Origin: Microcaldota archaeon
GTDB lineage: Archaea > Micrarchaeota > Micrarchaeia > Anstonellales > JAGGVH01
Assembly: GCA_020854835.1 (NCBI GenBank)
Contig: JAHKLX010000038.1
Location: forward strand, 62,001-126,000
DNA: 64,000 nt
Reading direction: 5' to 3'
A program made the position numbers and the translations under genes. This document shows, piece after piece, positions 60,919 through 64,000 of the stretch. The notes under the pieces were generated by a model. The model was not told the origin of the DNA, searched no databases, and saw nothing but the letters and a program-made list of their open reading frames with translations. Every line of letters begins with the position of its first letter. Within the stretch, counting starts at the first letter, position 1.

Positions 60919-60981
60919 CCTTTTCAAAACAATATCGAAACCTTTATATTTTTATTCTCTGTTGGATGTAGTGGTGATGAG

Positions 60982-61422
60982 ATGGTAACTAGTAAAACCA
61001 AATCTAAAAGTAAAAAAACTGAAAAGAAAAAAACATTGAAGAAAAGTAATGTTAAGAAAAAAACCAAAGTTGTAAAAAAGAAAGTTGTAAAAAAAGCGGT
61101 AAACAAAGAACTTATTGATAATTATAAAAAACCAATTTTAGTATCTAAAACAATACCCCCCACATATAAACCAAAAATAGGTTTTAAGGATGTTAAAACA
61201 TCTGAAAAACCAATGACAGATGTTCCTTTCAATATTGAAAAACCACTAAAAAAAGGAATTGATTACGTATCTCTCGCACTTAGTTTGATAATTGCAATGC
61301 TTGTGAGCACACTTATTTTTTTAATTTTAGGGAATATGGATCACTTGATTAAAGTAGCGATAAGTGTGGCGGCATTTGTAATTTTCACTGTTGGGATATT
61401 GCAGTTATTATCAAAAGATTAG
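60982..61422 (+). CDS. Membrane protein with lysine-rich N-terminal tail
   Basis: 146 residues from ATG 60982 after GTGGTGATGA. Residues 1-45 are very basic (repeats of KKK/VKKK), the centre is polar, and residues about 92-142 form two membrane helices (LALSLIIAMLVSTLIFLILG, VAISVAAFVIFTVGILQLL). The basic tail should be cytoplasmic. Similar composition to the protein at 8773. Confidence 0.7.
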   Translation: MVTSKTKSKSKKTEKKKTLKKSNVKKKTKVVKKKVVKKAVNKELIDNYKKPILVSKTIPPTYKPKIGFKDVKTSEKPMTDVPFNIEKPLKKGIDYVSLALSLIIAMLVSTLIFLILGNMDHLIKVAISVAAFVIFTVGILQLLSKD

Positions 61423-61428
61423 TTTTGA

Positions 61429-61554
61429 CGCCGGCGGCAGGATTTGAACCTGCAAGCCCCGAAAGGCACTGGTTATCTCAGAAGTTTAAAATGAACTTTG
61501 GTTTTGTAAAGAAGCTCATTCGAGACCAGCGCGTTACCGTTCCGCCACACCGGC
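61429..61554 (-). tRNA. tRNA-Ser(CGA) with 44-nt intron
   Basis: Acceptor GCCGGTG/CGCCGGC with discriminator G, class II variable arm TGCCTTTCGGGGCTT. Anticodon stem CTGGT/ACCAG, loop CTCGAA plus A38, anticodon CGA. Intron 61475-61518; exon CTCG pairs with intron TGAG (one G:U) with bulges AA^T and AT^A. Convergent with the upstream membrane-protein gene; a 6-bp gap. Confidence 0.93.
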
Positions 61555-61617
61555 ATACGTATTTATTACCTACACAAAGAATAAAAAATATGCTTATTCA
61601 ATAAACAAGTTGATATT

Positions 61618-62235
61618 ATGAATAAAATTATTATAATTGATTGGAATGGTACACTGATTAGAAAAAATATTTTGGACCGAGCCACAGTTTTGCGAGGAGA
61701 ATCAATAAGTTCTGATGAAAATCATAAAGAGTCCCTTAAAAAATTCTCAGGAATAATGGACGAGGAATTACTTACTATTGAATTAACTCATTTGTTGAAC
61801 GTTTATTACATGCACATGGTTAATTTGGAGGGAGAAGAAATTTTCTATCCTGAAGTTTTGAAATATTTGAATAAGTGGTCTGCAGGAGGGTATAAGCTAT
61901 TTATCGTATCCAATATGTGGAAAAGAACTGTTGAAACAACTTTAGAACTGATGGGTATAAGTCATTTGTTTGAAGGAATTTATGGAAATACTCAAAACTT
62001 AATATATGATAAAAAATCTTTGATTGAAATGATAATAACTGACGTTGGAAAGCCCTGCATCTATATTGGTGATGATGTTGAAGATGTAGATGCTGCAAAA
62101 AAAACAGGAATAAAATCGGGTATTGTTACATGGGGTAGGCCCTGGACATGGGACGACTATCCTGAATATTTGATGGACACGTTTCATGAAGTTAATAATT
62201 TGATTGAACTTTATGAAGATCTCAAAGAGATATGA
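61618..62235 (+). CDS. HAD-superfamily hydrolase
   Basis: 205 residues. Motif I IIDWNGTL, motif II IVSNMW, Lys then motif III YIGDDVEDVDAAKK, all present. A helical cap (residues 17-85) suggests small phosphorylated substrates, like phosphoglycolate phosphatase. Ends 9 bp before the AsnB-like gene, likely in the same transcript. Confidence 0.85.
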   Translation: MNKIIIIDWNGTLIRKNILDRATVLRGESISSDENHKESLKKFSGIMDEELLTIELTHLLNVYYMHMVNLEGEEIFYPEVLKYLNKWSAGGYKLFIVSNMWKRTVETTLELMGISHLFEGIYGNTQNLIYDKKSLIEMIITDVGKPCIYIGDDVEDVDAAKKTGIKSGIVTWGRPWTWDDYPEYLMDTFHEVNNLIELYEDLKEI

Positions 62236-62244
62236 GTGAGTTTT

Positions 62245-64000
62245 ATGTGCGGAATTTTTGGACAATTTAATAATGAATATTCTATTGAAAAAAATTTACT
62301 TTCACATAGGGGCAAGGATGATTTTAAACAAATTGATTTGCCAAAAGGAAAACTAATGCATTTTCTTCATAGCATGGTTGGCAATACCCCCCAACCACTT
62401 AAAAAACAGGGTATTCTAGTTGCGAATTGTGAAATTTATAACTGGAAAAAAATAAATAAAAAGTTCGGTTTTAACACAAATAATGATGCTGAAACTTTGT
62501 TAGAGTTATTGGACCTGAAATTCAAAGAAAAAAATTTTATTGAGAAAGTTAAAAAAGAACTTGATGGAGAATTTGCTTTTGCATATTATATCAATGGAAA
62601 AGTATTTTTAGTTAGAGACACACTAGGAACAAAACCCTTGTGGTATATATGTAAAAAAGGAATTGTTTTTGCATCAGAAGGAAAAGTTTTGTATGGTTAT
62701 GGAAAACCAATTGAATTACACCCAAGACATATTATCGAATATGATGTTGAAAAGGATAGGATTGTTGACCACCACACAGAATGGAACCCCCTTGGGAAAG
62801 AAAAAGATTTAACTGATGAGGAGCTTTTTGAATCAATTAAACAAACTGTTGCAAAAAGAACTGAAGGCTTTGATAAAGTTGCAATTCTTTTTTCAGGAGG
62901 AATGGACTCAACAATTATTGCAATTGCTTTAAAAGAGTTGGGAAAAAAAGTGTATGGTTATGTCGGCGGTGTTGAAAACAGTAAAGATATATTAAAAGCT
63001 AATGAAATTGGAGATAAGCTGGGTATAAACATAAAAACACATATGATTAACGAGGATAAATCTGAAGATTTGATTGAAAAAGTGGTTTATATATGCGAAT
63101 CTTGCGACCCTATGAAAATAGGGGTTGGAATTCCAATTTATACTGCTTGTTTTTCTGCTTCCAAAGACAAACATAAAATGATTTTGACAGGGGCAGGTGG
63201 AGATGATTTATTTGCAGGGTATGAAAAACATCTAAAAACTAATCAATATGGCCATAATATAAATCGTGAACTTTTAAGCAGTTTGAGAAGCATTTATGAA
63301 CGTGATTTGTATAGGGATGATGTCGTTGCAATGGCCAATGCAATTGAAACAAGAGTCCCATATCTAGATATTTCTTTGATTGACAAAGTTCTTAATTCGC
63401 CAGGGGAGAGAAAAATTCAAATGGGAAAAAAAAGTATGATAAAAAAACTTTTGAATTATCTTAAAAATGAAAAAGTTATTGAAAATGAAGTTAATCCTGA
63501 AAGAATTGCTGCACAATATGGCAGCGGTATAAACAAACTTATTGATAAAATACGTAAGAAGAAAAAATATACTACACGAACTAATTATTTGATGGGTATT
63601 CAAAATAAAAATAAACATTCAAATTCAAAATTGGGAGTTTTATTTTCTGGAGGAAAAGATAGTTTTTTGGCTTTGAGGATGATGAAAAAAAGAGGATATA
63701 TCCCCTCTTGTTTGATAACCATCCAAAGCCAGAACAAAGATTCTTTTATGTTCCATACTCCTAAAATTTCGGAAGTTCCAAATTTATCAAAAAAACTAGG
63801 AATACCCTTAATTCTTGAAAAAACAAAAGGAGAAAAAGAAAAGGAACTTATAGAACTCGAAAGCGCAATATGCAAAGCAAAAAAAAGATATGGTATTGAA
63901 GGAGTGGTTTCTGGTGCTGTAGCATCAACTTACCAAAGGAATAGAATTGAGGATATCTGCGAGCATATCGGATTGAAGATGTATTCTCCCCTGTGGTATC
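62245..64000 (+). CDS. Asparagine synthetase-like protein fused to Dph6-like ATP pyrophosphatase, 3' end outside window
   Basis: 585 codons open to the right edge; I translated it and saw no stop. MCGIFGQF begins a class II glutamine amidotransferase (catalytic Cys2), followed by a synthetase domain with PP-loop SGGMDS (residues 217-222), TGAGGDDLFAGYEKH and ETRVPYLD, all AsnB signatures. From about residue 462 a second, different PP-loop domain begins: LFSGGKDSFLAL (468-473 core) and later GAVASTYQRNRIEDIC with SPLWY, the signature of diphthine-ammonia ligase Dph6. AsnB part is about 450 residues, the Dph6 part probably about 220. Confidence 0.88.
   Translation, partial: MCGIFGQFNNEYSIEKNLLSHRGKDDFKQIDLPKGKLMHFLHSMVGNTPQPLKKQGILVANCEIYNWKKINKKFGFNTNNDAETLLELLDLKFKEKNFIEKVKKELDGEFAFAYYINGKVFLVRDTLGTKPLWYICKKGIVFASEGKVLYGYGKPIELHPRHIIEYDVEKDRIVDHHTEWNPLGKEKDLTDEELFESIKQTVAKRTEGFDKVAILFSGGMDSTIIAIALKELGKKVYGYVGGVENSKDILKANEIGDKLGINIKTHMINEDKSEDLIEKVVYICESCDPMKIGVGIPIYTACFSASKDKHKMILTGAGGDDLFAGYEKHLKTNQYGHNINRELLSSLRSIYERDLYRDDVVAMANAIETRVPYLDISLIDKVLNSPGERKIQMGKKSMIKKLLNYLKNEKVIENEVNPERIAAQYGSGINKLIDKIRKKKKYTTRTNYLMGIQNKNKHSNSKLGVLFSGGKDSFLALRMMKKRGYIPSCLITIQSQNKDSFMFHTPKISEVPNLSKKLGIPLILEKTKGEKEKELIELESAICKAKKRYGIEGVVSGAVASTYQRNRIEDICEHIGLKMYSPLWY

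Overview
This is a gene-dense, AT-rich archaeal chromosome segment. The evidence is RNA polymerase subunits A', B', B'' and H, both subunits of DNA polymerase D, an ATP-dependent DNA ligase, ribosomal proteins S6e and L15e, aIF2-gamma, RNase P proteins, a KEOPS Cgi121-like protein, UPF0147, and tRNA genes with bulge-helix-bulge introns and no encoded CCA. The split RNA polymerase B and the PolD pair fit a euryarchaeal or DPANN-type lineage. Several genes look bacterial (NrdR, QueA, PyrE, PyrF), which is common in small uncultivated archaea. I cannot name a species.

Layout. Positions 1-5107 (minus strand) hold the RNAP operon rpoH-rpoB''-rpoB'-rpoA', with rpoA' running off the left edge. From 5.2 to 11.3 kb come an FkbM methyltransferase, a lipoprotein and membrane-protein cluster, an intron-bearing tRNA-Ala, an MscS-like membrane protein and a divergent PRPP synthetase. 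From 11.4 to 19.5 kb lie S6e-aIF2gamma, tiny zinc-finger and acidic proteins, a thioredoxin-like protein, a ZIP transporter with UV-damage endonuclease, a nucleotidyltransferase, a PurD-like ATP-grasp protein and a GNAT. From 19.5 to 25.2 kb lie a five-repeat secreted protein, pyrF, and an anaerobic ribonucleotide reductase operon nrdR-nrdD-(separate glycyl-radical domain)-nrdG with two NrdR-box-like operators. From 25.4 to 30.9 kb lie SerRS, an EF-Tu-like protein without a working G domain, a HEAT protein, an NTPase and two intron-bearing tRNAs (Leu, Ser). From 31 to 34 kb is a scar in which a truncated ABC ATPase runs into a decapitated radical SAM gene, followed by an intact radical SAM gene and a HAD. 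L15e, a miniature Rpp30-like protein and Pop5 follow.

From 35 to 45.5 kb lie a Ca/Na exchanger, Cgi121, a degenerate LAGLIDADG protein, MetRS, Maf, an ACT protein, a duplicated four-Cys protein (second copy frameshifted) and a bacterial-type pyrE. pyrE is bracketed by a direct repeat of the tRNA-Trp 3' end. A two-intron tRNA-Trp, a secreted Lon-like protease, tRNA-Gly(CCC) and initiator tRNA follow. From 45.5 to 64 kb lie a 1199-residue helical protein, DNA ligase, a novel 945-residue protein with five HTH-like repeats and a methyltransferase-like core, UPF0147, PolD, QueA, Nudix, SET, tRNAs, a HAD, and an asparagine synthetase fused in frame to a Dph6-type ATP pyrophosphatase that runs off the right edge.

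The most striking signals are: (1) seven tRNA introns in eight tRNA genes, with nearly identical intron sequence in tRNA-Trp (T-loop) and tRNA-Gly(CCC) (anticodon loop), which suggests intron transposition; (2) a stand-alone glycyl-radical domain for NrdD; (3) the five-HTH/methyltransferase-like protein beside the replication genes; (4) the AsnB-Dph6 fusion; (5) tandem NrdR boxes 32 bp apart in an archaeon; and (6) the pyrE segment flanked by tRNA-Trp 3' repeats.
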